In this document: in pieces, positions 63,792 through 64,000 of the stretch
How the letters are laid out: each line of letters opens with the position of its first letter
How positions within the stretch are numbered: position 1 is the stretch's first letter
DNA from: Saprospiraceae bacterium
GTDB taxonomy: Bacteria > Bacteroidota > Bacteroidia > Chitinophagales > Saprospiraceae
NCBI GenBank assembly: GCA_016715405.1
Contig: JADKAE010000006.1
Location: 1 to 64,000, forward strand
Direction of reading: 5' to 3'
DNA length: 64,000 nt
Program-made: the position numbers and the translations under genes
The notes under the pieces: model-generated
Seen by the model: the letters and a program-made list of their open reading frames with translations, nothing else
Databases searched by the model: none
Told to the model about the DNA's origin: nothing

Positions 63792-64000
63792 ATGAAAAAG
63801 AGAGAGTTTCTGAGAATGACCGGTTTAATCGGCGTGGCGGGTCTTTTTGGTTCCAGCCGGTTGCTCGCCGCCGATCTGGAGCCCATCGAGGCCGATACCT
63901 TGCGCACAGGCGACTTTGAGTTGCCCAAGCTCAATTTCGCCTTCGACGCCCTGGAGCCGCATATCGATAAGATGACCATGGAGATTCACCACGGCAAACA
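63792..64000 (+). CDS. Exported Fe/Mn superoxide dismutase (runs off the window)
   Basis: The first 69 residues are in the window. MKKREFLRMTGLIGVAGLFGSS looks like a signal sequence of the Tat-like form found on some Bacteroidota exported enzymes (KKREFLRMTG), though it lacks the twin arginine. The mature start is typical of Fe/Mn superoxide dismutase: FELPKLNFAFDALEPHIDKMTMEIHHGKQ region, with the first metal-ligand His in MEIHHGK. The enzyme removes superoxide, here probably in the periplasm. The gap upstream (63586-63791) has GTTTATGGGTTTATTCG repeats. The gene is divergent from the copper ATPase. Confidence 0.85.
   Translation, partial: MKKREFLRMTGLIGVAGLFGSSRLLAADLEPIEADTLRTGDFELPKLNFAFDALEPHIDKMTMEIHHGK

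Overview
The window looks like a piece of a Bacteroidota chromosome, probably Saprospiria/Chitinophagia-like. The evidence is at least six proteins ending in type A Por secretion (T9SS) sorting domains, a giant SprB-type adhesin with a gliding-motility-associated C-terminal domain, a DUF5686 surface protein, LytS/LytT-type two-component proteins, a consensus Bacteroidota promoter (TTG, 20 bases, TAnnTTTG) before rplU, and no clear Shine-Dalgarno sequences. The taxonomic rank below phylum is inference.

Layout. 0.15-9.9 kb: a CotH/lamin-tail secreted protein, a lytic transglycosylase, a GNAT acetyltransferase, radA, a DCC-family protein, a sugar nucleotidyltransferase, a dockerin-like T9SS protein and a helical protein of unknown function. 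10-17 kb: rplU-rpmA, in which L27 carries a long helix-hairpin-helix tail, an NlpC/P60 endopeptidase, a CHAP-like protein and a DUF5686 protein. 17-27.4 kb: a four-helix-bundle (S23/IVP) gene remnant, urocanate hydratase, a MATE transporter, a damaged glutaminase, a Gfo/Idh/MocA oxidoreductase, an S9 peptidase and an HtrA-like protease. 27.5-32.2 kb: a tight four-gene operon of a T9SS surface protein, two LytS-type kinases and a LytTR regulator. 32.4-42 kb: tRNA-Gly(CCC), the SprB-like adhesin and an FG-GAP/ASPIC protein. 42.2-54.9 kb: metabolic and transport genes (ilvE, EamA, M1 peptidase, aminotransferase, PhzF, GH13-like), some small membrane proteins and a SUMF1 protein. 55.2-59.3 kb: an nSTAND1-coiled coil-SUMF1 protein next to a SIR2-like protein, a likely biological-conflict (antiphage-type) locus. 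59.4-64 kb: a T9SS Ig-like protein, a small secreted protein, a CopA-type ATPase and the start of an exported superoxide dismutase.

Two features run through the whole window. First, most long intergenic gaps hold arrays of short (7-12 base) tandem units, often arranged as two facing arms that can form a hairpin. At least ten unrelated unit sequences share this plan, and two copies bracket or carry pieces of other genes. Second, about 25 reading-frame breaks interrupt genes, nearly all at runs of one base. They hit housekeeping genes such as radA as well as accessory genes, so indel errors in the assembly are the simplest explanation. Genes are therefore annotated across these breaks, and each break is stated.
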